A DNA stretch of 64,000 nt from Camarhynchus parvulus (taxonomy: Eukaryota; Chordata; Aves; Passeriformes; Thraupidae): positions 4,785,321 to 4,849,320 of the forward strand of contig NC_044577.1 in assembly GCF_901933205.1 (NCBI RefSeq). Reading direction: 5' to 3'. Positions 48,101 through 59,396 of this stretch are shown here, piece by piece. The notes beneath the pieces are model-generated. The model was not told where the DNA came from, did no database searches, and saw only the letters and a program-made list of their open reading frames with translations. Each line of letters opens with the position of its first letter. The first letter of the stretch is position 1. Both the position numbers and the translations under genes were made by a program.

Positions 48101-50750
48101 AAGGTATGAGGCATTGATTTCTTTCCACTGACCTTGGTAATACAGACTGCTGACTGCCAGCAAGTCAATCTACTGTATGAATCCTGGATTTGGCAAAATA
48201 CTGAGAACTTTCATAGTCATAACTAGCCTTATGCATGGCTAATGATTAATGGCTTTTGCAAGATTTCTGCCAAGTCTCCTACACTGAATGGGCTTGTAAA
48301 CAATTCTCCCTTATGCTGTCTGACATCTGAAATCTATATGTGAAAATCACTATTTTAACACAAGAACTCTTCATTTTCTTTGCTGTTTTCCCAGTTATCC
48401 CCAGGCTCCTCACTATCAATTAAGTCAAAGAAACCAATGAATGCAATGCACCTATTTGTTCATCCAAATTTCTAAAACATACCACTCAGCCCATAGGCTG
48501 ATAGGACCAGTATAGTAGAATCAAGAACAGTCTTGAAGAATTATTAGAAAAATAATTATTAGAAGAAGAATTATTAGAAAAATCTCCATTCCAGGCTTGT
48601 ACTCCTGCCACTGTGACTCAGACAAAAATTACTGTGCACTATTAGTATTCCCTCTGATAATAAGTAAGGATTAAGTGTGAATCCTGTGATTCAGCAATGT
48701 ACTCAAGGAGCTGACCAGCAGCCTTGCTGCAGGCAACCTGATGACATCCCTGAGTTTAAAATGTGTCTCACAATGAAGTACTTTGCTGAATCAGACCTAG
48801 AACAAAGCATTTTCAAATCTGGAAGTGGCTGTATCCATCCTCTTGGAATTACAAGGGCTTTGTTTTTCTCCTGAGACTGTCCCAGTGAAAACCAGACAAT
48901 CAGTCATCCATTTCAGCTATGGCCTTAAAAGAATGATTTAAGGATATTTGAGGCTGAGAAAATATCACTATGTAAAGAACAACACGTTATTAATAAGATA
49001 AAATAATTAAGGTTAGATACTGTATCTTAAATGAACAGAAGCCAGAAGATTCAGAATCAGACCCTGACCAATGCCTGAGCATTGCAGAAATATTTGCATG
49101 TGGGCAGATTGTAAAAGCAGCCTTGCAGGACAACAGGTCTCCAGCTACAAGAGACCCTGACTTGAATAACCTGCTTTACTTTTCTTTTTCTAATTTTATG
49201 TACTTTTGTATGTGCTTCCCTCTTAATTAAAAAATGCTAAGGACAGCCTTTTATTTTACTCTGAGCAATACCCTTTCATTTCCTGGAACACTTTACACAA
49301 GGCCACATGAATAAAAATAATTACTCAAACTAGAAAGCTTTCCTTGAATTAACAAAAGAATCGTATAGCCTCTCCTTGTGCAGCTGACTCTTATGCCAAG
49401 CAGACTGCTGCCAGCAAGGACAGCTGTTTCACACAATACTCTCAGTTGGAAGGGCAGGAAGGTTCCTTCACACGCAGAAGGATCATCAAGTCCAACTCTC
49501 AAGTGACCAACCCATACAGGGATTGAATCTTGGCATTTTAGCACCGTGCTCTCACCAGCTGAGAAGACTCTAGGGTCTCATAATGCCTATCTTTGCACTC
49601 ATGATCCAGCTTATCTGCCTTTTTTCTCCTCCATATAGATGTTCTGAGATCTTAACACTCTCACCAGAGGCAGACTATATGACAGGAAAGGAAGCTGCCC
49701 ATGAACTAATCAGGCTGTTATGTACAGCTCTAGGCACACGGCTAAAGTAAGACTCCCTCTGTGATTTTTCTATCTCCCTACCTTTGGTTAGATATGCTGA
49801 CATGAACAATCTTCAATTATTAGTGCTGATCTCTAACTGACGCTGTTACAGTGTTAGGCTGTTAATTCTGCAATTATCCTGTTAATTCTAAACAAGTCTG
49901 GTTTTCTTAAAATGAGCCAGTGACCAGTTTCAGGAAGACAGCTCCATCCTTCTGAGACACAAACCTTTAGAGGATCCAGTACTATTTTTGACTTCAGCTG
50001 CCAAGACTGAGTGCTGTGAAATGAAACATCCAACTATTTCACCTTTGTGAAGTCAGTTGTTCTGTAAGTCAGTGAAGAAGATTCTCCCTTGATTTTACTT
50101 CTACATAACCCCTACTGATAAAATGTTACTTACTGATGTGCTCAGGTCATGAAACAGGAGGTACAGAGAGGCTTTTTTCCCCTCTGTGTGTGCAGTCAGC
50201 TGGCACAATGCAAATGGAGCATGTCCACAAAACAACTGGAAATCAAACATGATCCAATATGGCCTGAAATTACCTGTGTACACTGGGGTAAAACTCACTT
50301 ACTTCACCTGCTGGAGAATTAAAATCCTTCCAGGGCTATCTTTGGTATAGACATATTTTCCCCCCATTGTGTAAACAATTGACTTACTTTCAGTAACAAT
50401 ATTGTGGCCTACTCTGTGTATTGTTCTTGGCAGTATTTCTCTAGCACAAAGAACAAATTATCTTTCAGTTCTTTTAGCTAGCTGCTCCTTTTGCTTCTGC
50501 TCTAAGCCAGGCATGAAGAACAAAATCCCTGCTTTAAGAGGGAACCACAGCTACACTGACCCCAAAGCTGCTCATGCTGCAGCTTTACCAAGACATGGAG
50601 AGACTCTTGGAGGGGCATAACTTCCATCTGGGGAAAAACACAATCAGGTTTCCCTCCCCAGAAAGCAGCAATGCCAGACACATAAGGAATGGAATGGATG
50701 GCAGATGAGTAGAGGGGAAGAGGAACCAAATGGGACCATGCTCAGTTCAC
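45105..50750 (-). other. MAP2: MAP2 intron upstream of the large exon
   Basis: This 5,646-base intron contains the tRNA-headed SINE at 49441-49565 and a small ATTATTAGAAAAA-type duplication near 48535-48583. An exon-like open frame lies at 47245-47706 on the minus strand, described as a finding. Otherwise nothing is recognised. Confidence 0.8.
49441..49565 (-). mobile_element. tRNA-derived SINE with CR1-like tail (TguSINE1-like)
   Basis: On the minus strand the element starts with a tRNA-like head: CAGCTGGTGAGAGCACGGTG, followed by GCTAAAATGCCAAG and a B-box-like GATTCAATCCC. It ends with a CR1-like tail: GAGTTGGACTTGATGATCCTT and CCTTCCAACTGAG. A tRNA-Ile-like head joined to a CR1 3' end is the design of TguSINE1, described from zebra finch and mobilised by CR1 machinery. 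This copy has point changes and a decayed A box. It is the best clue that the organism is a passerine. Confidence 0.75.
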
Positions 50751-50990
50751 CTTCATCATGGCCCAACAAGACCTCTGTGGTCTTCATTGTGGCACTGGGG
50801 AGTGTACTAGAGCCAGCCCACTCTGAGCTGAACAAAGGGTGTTCATAGTACTCCTCATCTGAACTGCAGGGCTCCTCCTTGGGCACAGACACTGAAATGG
50901 AGGGGGCCAGGTGCCACTCCCTGCTGGCTCCTGGAGTGACTCCCCCACAGCCAGGGCAGTGCTGGAGCAGCCCCACCTTATCCTCCGCCC
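50751..50990 (-). CDS. MAP2: Probable MAP2 cassette exon, 240 nt
   Basis: This exon has a pyrimidine-rich acceptor ending AAATGCAG and a GAAG/GTGAAC donor, and is open for 79 codons with phase 1 at both ends. That is exactly the phase shared by its neighbours (56975-57052 and 41310-45104). The split codons give Gly at entry and Asp at exit. The peptide reads AEDKVGLLQHCPGCGG, later SVPKEEPCSSDEEYYEHPLF and SSEWAGSSTLPSATMKTTEV, ending LLGHDE. Its acidic, Ser-rich character suits the MAP2 projection domain. Its place just before the large exon fits the optional exon that I recall being called exon 8 in mammals, but I could not check homology. Inclusion adds 80 residues. Confidence 0.78.
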
Positions 50991-53900
50991 CTGCATTTAC
51001 AAACACACACAGACAGACAAAGGCTGCAGGACAGACAGACAGACAGAGGAAAAATAAAGCAGGATGGACACATGCTCTAGCAGCACCAGCCACTGCCATG
51101 CTGGAGTGGATGACAGCAGCCAGGCTATTGGTTAATGCAGGATAGAGAATGAGGCAGTTGTGCATTTTAACACAGAGAACATGTACCTGGCCCTTTCTGC
51201 TGGCTTTACCAACATCAGAAACCAACCCCAGCAGTAAGTGAATTTCAAAACTACACACTAATTGCTTAGAAGAACACATGCTGTGCACAAACTACATCTC
51301 ACAACTCACACTATACTCATATTCCACATCTGACTGACTGTACGAAAAACCTCTGAAATGTCCTGACATAGCTGCATTCCTCATAATATTCAGATTTAGT
51401 ACTTAAAAGTGTAAAATTTAAAAAAAATCTTTTATTAAAAAGAAAACCAGCTTACATTTTGGCCAGTGGTGCCTTTATTTTTCATTGTACCTGTTTCAAA
51501 ATTCCCCACTTTTATTTCTCCTATAAATAAATAGCATTTAAACAACAACAACAACAAAAAACCCCCTTCCCTAAATATCTAGCTACCTTTTTTCCTGATA
51601 AAGGCCACAAAGTGCTGCCCACAGCAGTCTCTGTTAGTCCTATATTTTATGCTGTTGTGTCATGTTTCCATGGGTGAACTAGCTCCCACCTCAGTGTTTG
51701 CTAATGCTTTGGAATGACAGGCTATTCCCATCACTGTAGCCTTGCAGAAAATCACATCAGTGGGACTAAACCAGCTACTGACAAGTACAGGGAGGGGCAG
51801 TTTTTACAAGACAAAGAAAAATAACACTTCCCAATGAAAATGACTGGCCTGCCACCTCCACCATACAAGCCTAGAGGGGAGACTTTGGACTTTCCTGTAG
51901 GCTGAGGAATCCTCTCATTACGAATAAAGCTATGAAAAACGAAACATTTAGTGCTAGAGAAAACATGTTAAAGTCCATTCCCAGTGTATGACACCTGGTA
52001 GTTTGATGAACACTGATTCACGGGGTGCCTTGAGCAGCTGCAGCTGTTCCACTGGATTTCCTACCAGCTTCAAGTACAAGTCCATACTTTTTGTCCCTGG
52101 CCTTTCTAAAGGCAATTATAACTTAGAGGATTTCCCCCAGAGCCCCCAAAACTGTCACTCTTAGATCCAAAACAGAAGGCAAGGTTTTAACACAGGCAGT
52201 GTTAACAGATCTCTCTGTGGGACACCAAAACAAGAGGGCTCAGGAATGTTACCCTAACTGTGATTACCCAAGTCTTGGAAACAATTTTGATCCAAAACAA
52301 TCCCATTTATAAGAGCTTTAAGGTTCTTCCTGGCAAACAACAGGAAGTTTAAAGTTTTTTTCTACAGTACATCATGACAAAACAACATCTGTGTCTTTAC
52401 AAAAACCTCCTCTGCTTTCTCAGGTAACTGGCAGCAAGTGTCCTGTAATGGCATGGCATGGGTTTCTTCTGACTGGGAAAGGATTGCTGTAGGAGAAACC
52501 AATTCCATGGGTCCATGTTTAAGACTGGTGCCAGCCCTGAGGCTGGCTGGGACCAAAGGCATGCTGTGTGCACAAAGACCCCATATGGAACTCAGTTAGG
52601 AGAACTGTATTCACAGTTTCTTTCCGGGAACAAAGAGTGCACAAACCACTGACAGCTTGGCTGCTTCTCTTCTGTAGGGGAATCCAACCCCCATATCCAG
52701 GGGTTTATGCAATATTAAAAGAGGCAGGTGTGGAAAGAAAACCTGGCAACCCACTTCTGCCAAGCAGGAAGCTCTGCAGAGCATTGCAGTAGGAAATGCT
52801 AAGCACAGCATTGTGCCCAAGCTTCCCATTTCCCCCTACTACTTAAGAGCCAAAAATAAGGTTTCAGGGAATCATCTCAATCTATCTGCAGTGCAGAACC
52901 TGTAGATTTCTTCTCCACAGAAACATCTACAAAATCTGTTCTGTAACAGATTTGAGAGGGTCCAGAGTTTGCAAAAGGCAAATTACAGGGGGTGAGCCCA
53001 CAGTTCAGGGCATAAGAGACCAGGAATCAACTCCTTCCTAAATCCAAGAAGGTTCAAAACTTCAACTCCCCCTTCTCTGCAGGGTGCCCTCACACCAGCC
53101 CATGAATTAGTGAAGACAAGAGCTGAAGGAACAGAAGCACTTGCCACCTATTCAGCTGGAACTGGGACATGAAGAAAAGAAGGGAAGGTTGATATGATCA
53201 AGAAGCTGAAAACACAGAGAAGGAAGATGTGCAAAAGGGGAAGTTCTCCTTCCAGCTGTGGGTTTATTTATCCAGGGGCCCTTCAAAAGCAAAATGCATC
53301 AACAAGAGTGAAGGTGAAATCCCAGGACTTGTCTATTCTGTTGCAAACAAGGCTGAAAATCCCTTTTTTATAGGCTCTGAACAGACTGTAGGAGAGAAAA
53401 CAGAGGCCTTGGCTCTGCTCCTTAAAACTGCAGGAACTGACAGCAGTACAAATGGTTAATACTGCTATTGTGATGGTCCAAAATCACCAGGAGTGCAAAG
53501 CCTGCTGCTGTTTGGGGCTGTTACATCTGTGGCTATTTCACAGATTTACATTGTTTTTTTAATCAGTTTGAAGGAAGATATTTTCAGAATTAATGCAGAT
53601 AATTTCATTAACAGGATAATGATGTCTTCTAAGGAGGCTGTGCTTTTATTTCAGCAACAAGAAAAATCCTTTGTTATTATAGTCCCTTCTAATCTTTTCC
53701 GTCTCAATATATGGGAAAATTCCTAATGCATTTTAAAGTCCAAGATTAAAATCGTTTCCCACAAAGGCGAATTCTGCTTTACTTTCCTTGTATGTTTTGA
53801 GAACGCCTTTCAAGAAGTAATTTCCACTGTCAACAGATCCATTTTACAACACTTGATTCTTTTCAGTTTACAGAACACTTTTATTTGGTATATAAAGGCT

Positions 53901-56900
53901 GATCTGCCTATTTCAAAGTGGAAGACAGTCCATCAGAGGCACCCTTCTTTTCCTTAATGTTTAAAATTAAAATTTTTTTACATGAAGACATCATTTTTTT
54001 ACATTGGACCATCATCAAAAGGCAAAGAGCACAAAAGAAATGCCAAGAAATTAGAATATTACGTCAGTCCTGCAAGGCAGATACAACTGATAAAAGGATT
54101 AGAGGGTGCTAGGAAGAATTTAATTTCCTGAACAAAATTATGTTATTATAGTTGAAATAAATATAATAATTTCAATAAGGCAAATCAGTTCTCTTACCTT
54201 CTGCAGCAGTAAAAAGGGACAGGTTCATTTGAATGTTTTCCTGCAGCCAAATCCAAGAAACCTACATCCAACGGACTCCTTTCTCTCATGAAATAAACCT
54301 GACCCACAAACCTCTCTGTCTTTCCTACCTTTTTTTTTTTTCCTTTTAATTTGTGTTTGCTGCATGGCTGGCCACATCCACCTTTGTCAGTCTACAACAG
54401 TGATTTCCTTCCTACACTGACTGAAGAAGTCTCTTGGATTCAAAGCAATGCGACACACACTGACAAGTGCATTAGGAAGAGCTTCTAGGAGAAGGGAAAA
54501 AAAAAGGTCTGAAGCAGACACACCAAGGGCTCACCTTTTTTGTTCAATTAATTAATAAACTGCATTTTATTCAGCAGAAAGATGGACAATGTAAAGATGC
54601 ATGAGGATGGATTGCCAGATGGTATAGGGAACAGGAGGTTTAAAGAAGTACAGGAAAACTGGGTCAAACCCTACTGAGGCAAACTCTTCTGAATGGGAAC
54701 TTTGCCTGAATAAAATTGACAGGTCTGGCTCACTTAGGTCAGCAAAACCTGAACTTACCCACAGAAAATAAGGACTGTATCTTCTAATACAGAGTAGAGC
54801 AGAAGATTTTTACCACCATTTTTACTACGCTGAACTGACAATACTGATATTTTCGTAAAAAGCAACATAATATATTTGTAGTGAAATTATTTCTAAGTTT
54901 TTTCTGTTGCTTCAAACAACTCTACTGTGAGTTCCTGTTTGAGAGCCAGACATAAACAAGAAGCTTCCAGCACAGTTCATTAAAGACTCAGGACATGACT
55001 TCTATCCATACTTCCCTTACAAAACTGCCATCTGCTCTTAACAAGGAAGCACTGAATCAAAATCTTCCAAGTTGCGGAAAAGTCTCTTTCGATTAATGTT
55101 AAAGAAAGTGATTGGAAAGTTATTAAAACCCAGGACATTGTGTAAATCATTGAACCATCTCCCAAGCACTGTCCTTTCAGCCCTTGTAACCACCTCTACA
55201 GGATAGGTGCTATTATATTAACTCAATTCTACATGCCAAGAAAGAGAAAAGCAGCAATGTTCAGTGACTTGCTGAGTCATTTGCACAGCTGGGAGCTGCA
55301 GTCTGGCAGTAGATAATAACGCCAAGTTGTAGAGTGTTTTCCACCTTCCTGTGTTAGTACAACTAGCAAAATGCTTTCCATTTGCTGTGGGGCCAATCTA
55401 CAACCTGTCAATTAAACAATATGAGGACTTTATAAAATCCTAAAATACATGCAAATATACAGCTGACACAAGCAGCACACAAAGCCAAACCTAAACCTGA
55501 GGCTAATGGAAGAACTGGGACATTGGACTGAAGCAGAAGAATCTTTACCATTAATGAAGTCCTTTACCATGATATGAAAAATTAAAAAGCATACACAGGA
55601 CTAGCCAAGTGAATTATGTATTGAAAAATAGTGATAAAGCCCTGGTAACAATTCTAAAAATCTTTGCTAATACCTTACCACTTCTCTTTTCAATTAACAG
55701 TTTTGATAGCCATTACCTCTGTGTGATGAGTCTAGGAACTTTTGTATTTTTTAAACACAATAGGCAGATTTATTTTTTTGTTTTTAAAAACAACAACAAA
55801 TTACTAAAGTTCTTTATAACTGTTACTAACCACACCCAGTGGGCCTTTCCAGTAGAGTGGACTGACAAATGTTGCTGTTAACACAGCCTGTAATTTTGTT
55901 GTGTCAAAAATGACTGCATGATGGAACATGCCTAACTGCAGTGTCCTTATTAACTGAGTCAGAGTATGCCAGCATGTGAAATAGCAACCATCCACTTGCA
56001 AAATTCACAGAGGCTCTGTGTTAAAATACCAACAAAGTTTGTTCAGCAGATGATAGGAAATTATTTTCATGCACTTATGTAACAGAAAGAAAGATAAAAC
56101 GCTGAAAGAAAATCCGAGAAGGAAGTAAGTGGAGACATAAAAATGTGACTGACATGAGTTCAACTGACAGTCCCCTGGAGATTCTGAACCCAAATCCTCC
56201 TTATCCCCATGCTACAGCTCAGTTTGAACGCCCTGCTGTCTCTCCCTGTGCTGCTGGCCTTGATGCAGCAGTTGTCTTCTGCTGAACAAAGCACTCACGC
56301 ACACGCCTACACTGCGGCAGCTTCCTGGGATTCAGGCCTCTGCTCAACATCAAGGCAACACTTCAGTTCTTTGCTGGAGGAGGTTTCAGCAGGAGGAGAA
56401 TGCAGTGATCACGGGCTACTGAAACTGAACACTCGTGCAGAACAGAATAGAAACTTGCTTGGTAAGACTAGAATGTGATTGCTGCACTTTGTGGGCAGAA
56501 CTTCCAATACATGCAGGCACTGGAGTATGAATTACAGGTCAAGGGCCAAAAAAATGATCCAGCTCTGAATCTCCTTGCTTTCATGCATTTAAGATGCCAA
56601 ACCAAAAGGCTATGGTAATATTAGAAATGCAGCCAAACACATCTCAAGAAACAAACAATGACCTATACTTCATCATAGTTTTGGTGACCACACTGGGACA
56701 GCAGTGGCTCATACTGCACACAACAGACAAAAAAGTGAGCAACACTGCTCTTTTTCTTTAGCATGGATGTACTTAGCATATCCCTCAGCTACCTCTGTGC
56801 ATGCATCTACCTCATCCATGCACTGCAGCTGGTTTGCAGATGGGGAGTTATTGCTGAGAATGCCTTATTTTTCCACATGAGAAGTATCTCCATTTTCTGA

Positions 56901-56974
56901 TTTCCTCATCCTTTAGATTCATGTCTCATCCCTCTGCCGACAGCTCTGCACTGCAATGTCCAGGAGACCCTTAC
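50991..56974 (-). other. MAP2: MAP2 intron
   Basis: This is a 5,984-base intron. Short GACA/CACA runs lie at 51003-51047. An acceptor-like site at 52486 is followed by an open frame lacking a phase-matched donor. Two A or T runs lie near 54328 and 54498. No mobile element is recognised. Confidence 0.8.
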
Positions 56975-57052
56975 CTTCCTCCAGAACTCCAGTCTGTTCA
57001 GAAGCTGGTGATGGAGGTGGGGAAGGAGGCAGGTTGGCTGACTCTTCAACTG
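56975..57052 (-). CDS. MAP2: MAP2 exon, Pro/Ser-rich segment
   Basis: This 78-nt exon has phase 1 at both ends. It completes an alanine, then encodes VEESANLPPSPPPSPASEQT and GVLEE. The mammalian counterpart is EETANLPPSPPPSPASEQT, so the LPPSPPPSP motif, a proline-directed phosphorylation site, is conserved. It is the last common amino-terminal exon before the large exon. In MAP2c-type messages it joins 36120-36181. The donor is GTAAGG and the acceptor TTCTAG. Confidence 0.96.
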
Positions 57053-58149
57053 CTAGAAATCAAACAGTGAAAATGAGATAGAGTCATTAATTCCAGGAAG
57101 ACCAATACATGATATAAGCTGCAGTCAGCCTGTTCTGCCCAGCTGAGGAATTATCTGATAGGGACTCATGCCTGCCAGATTTTTAGACAGACCCCTGCAG
57201 AATACACAGACTTTTGAAATTATAATAAAAAGATTTATTCTTCTGTTGGTGATTTGTTTTCTAATGGGATGAATTACTTCCAAAATTCTGGTTATAGAGA
57301 ACAATGTAAAAATCAAATATGAGATACTCTTTTAAATCCGTATTGCCTCTTAAAAAGTGTTCAGTCACCCAAGGCAACAATAAAAAGGCTTATGAGCACA
57401 GAGTTATTATAAATTCACACCAACTATCAGAAATCAGCACCCAATCTCTTTAATCCACCTTGGGTATGTAAAAAGACTCCATTCTGCACACTTTTTTTCT
57501 TCTGCTGCGTTCAAGGTTAATCACAGAACACATGCAAATATTGCTTGTCTAAATGCAAAAGATATCAGCACAGGGAACTTATATCAGCTGTGACATAACA
57601 GTGATTCAGCTGAGCAAGGCTCAGTGAAAACTTAGAGATGCACTTGGACTGGGATTTACATTCATTCCCAGTCATGAGACCAGATGCTGAAAATATTTTT
57701 TCTCAATTACTTCAATTCAAGTATGTTGAAATTCTAAACAAGCTTCTTAAATGAACTCAGCATGACCTTTGCATTTGATCTCATACCAATCACTTTGAGA
57801 ATTTTTTTCTTGAAAAACAGACCCACTCCTGGGGCTTAACCAATGTTTAAAAAAAAACCAACAAAAAACCAAACAAATCTGTTTTAACAGCTCTGTCTTA
57901 TCAACAGCACCTTTCAACAGACAGATCTCAGTTTACTGTTCAGGGCTTCTTTCCAAGCACAGGCAGAATTTTTCAAAAGCCCCAACAGAATCTTCCAGGC
58001 TTCCTCCTATTGATTTCAGTGTGATTTGGAAAAGACCATATGTGACTTGTCCTTAAGATGTGTTGTCCAGGGACAGAGTATTTATAAACTCATCACATGC
58101 ATCTGACCACAGGAACTGTAACACCAACAGTTGTTAACTGAAGACATAC
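57053..58149 (-). other. MAP2: MAP2 intron
   Basis: This is a 1,097-base AT-rich intron between the proposed 120-nt cassette exon and the Pro/Ser exon. Nothing further is recognised. Confidence 0.75.
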
Positions 58150-58269
58150 TTCTCACAATGTCTTTTAAATTACTTATCTGACTAGATGGAACTGAATATC
58201 CATTTTGCCTCTCCCAAGCCTGAATGAAGTGATTTGGAGAATTGGGGTCTTCCATGTAAAACTGAGTCT
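58150..58269 (-). CDS. MAP2: Probable MAP2 cassette exon, 120 nt
   Basis: The minus strand has a CTTCTTTGCAG acceptor, 39 open codons and an AGAA/GTATGT donor, with phase 1 at both ends. The split codons complete Glu at entry and, with the next exon, Thr at exit. The peptide is TQFYMEDPNSPNHFIQAWER followed by QNGYSVPSSQISNLKDIVR. It sits between the RII-binding exon and the Pro/Ser exon and would add 40 residues after LPL. Its composition looks like real protein rather than intron. I do not remember a named mammalian exon with this sequence, so it may be a rarely annotated or lineage-restricted cassette. An alternative acceptor two bases downstream would break the frame. Confidence 0.72.
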
Positions 58270-59282
58270 CTGCAAAGAAGGGAATTACCAAGCAAAACAT
58301 CTCCCTGCTGCAGTTTGAAGTTAGTTCAATGAAGCAAAAAACCGTGGGAACCAAATTTCCAACAAATATTCTAAATTACTCATTGACTTTAATTCATTCC
58401 TAGGCAAAGGCCAAGCACTGCACCAAAACAAGCAGATTACCTGTGGGGAAAACACTGCAGGGCATTGTTTTGATTTAATCACAATGAACATGCACTCAGC
58501 AGAATCTGTCCCAGGACAGGCTTACATGACTTCCTTACCTCAAGATGAAGTATGTCCTTTCTCTGGCCTTTGGTGGACATGTTTTGAGTTACTGTAAAAG
58601 TTTTCTGGCAAGGAGCAAGCACTCTAGGTACAAATGGCTTTATACTTACCTTCTTTTATAGATAGATAAGATAGATACAAAGACATGTGTATTTCAGAGA
58701 TATTAAACAAAGGAGGCAAGAGGAGGATGGAGACCCAGCATGGACCAGTGGCATTCTTACCCCTTCCAGTACAGACTGCTGGAATTTGCTTTTACCACGT
58801 GACTCCTTCTTCCACAATCTGCCCTCACTCTGCCTGGTGCTCTCAACCTGGTGTGCCCCATTCATTCCTTCCTGCTTCCTGTGGAGGTGCTCCCCTCCAT
58901 CCGTTTGAGCAGCTACCACCCAACCAGCACAGCCTCAATTTCTTTTTATTTGACACTCCATCTTTGCCTCTTCAGATGTTAATCCTTCACATGGCTTTAC
59001 ACAAACAGTCCCAACCAACATGATGACAAAACCCTACCACCAAACACACTCATGGCTACTCAACCATGAGTCAAAACCAAGGGAATGAGACAGTCACAGG
59101 GCCATGAAGAACAAGGATCCTGCTATAATCCTGTGGTCCCAGCATTTATCCCAGGGGTGGCTATGGTTTAACAACCACAACCATAAGCAACGTGAATACA
59201 CAGCTGGAACTGCATTTTTTTAATATACATACAGACATTTGGAGACACAAGGATACCTGGAGCATTCTTTGTCTCATTTTAC
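58270..59282 (-). other. MAP2: MAP2 intron
   Basis: This is a 1,013-base intron with a short GATA-type run near 58660-58676. An open frame on the minus strand at 58656-58919 has splice-like edges of the wrong phase and is not called. Confidence 0.75.
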
Positions 59283-59396
59283 CTAAAGGTAGTGATCCAG
59301 GCTGATCTTTGTGCTGGGCTTCTTTTTCCTGTTCACCTTTCAGGACTGCTACAGCTTCAGCTGTTACTACTTGTACTATCCTCGCAGACACTTCTT
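59283..59396 (-). CDS. MAP2: MAP2 exon for the PKA RII-binding helix
   Basis: This 114-nt exon has phase 1 at both ends. It completes a glutamate and encodes EVSARIVQVVTAEAVAVLKG, then EQEKEAQHKDQPGSLPL. The first half is the amphipathic helix by which MAP2 anchors the RII subunit of protein kinase A; its hydrophobic spacing (I, V, V, A, V, V, L) is intact and matches the mammalian helix. The acceptor is GCCACAG and the donor GTAAAA. It is the first MAP2 exon in this window; the exons carrying the start codon lie beyond the right end. Confidence 0.97.

Noticed and set aside
52362..52486. Possible extra MAP2 exon with a good TCCTACAG acceptor in phase 1
   Set aside because: The frame has no phase-1 donor of reasonable strength before its stop, so it would break the reading into the next exon. 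It remains only a weak terminal-exon possibility.
58656..58919. Protein-like minus-strand frame between the RII exon and the 120-nt cassette
   Set aside because: Its best acceptor is phase 2 and its best donor phase 0, which do not fit the phase-1 neighbours.
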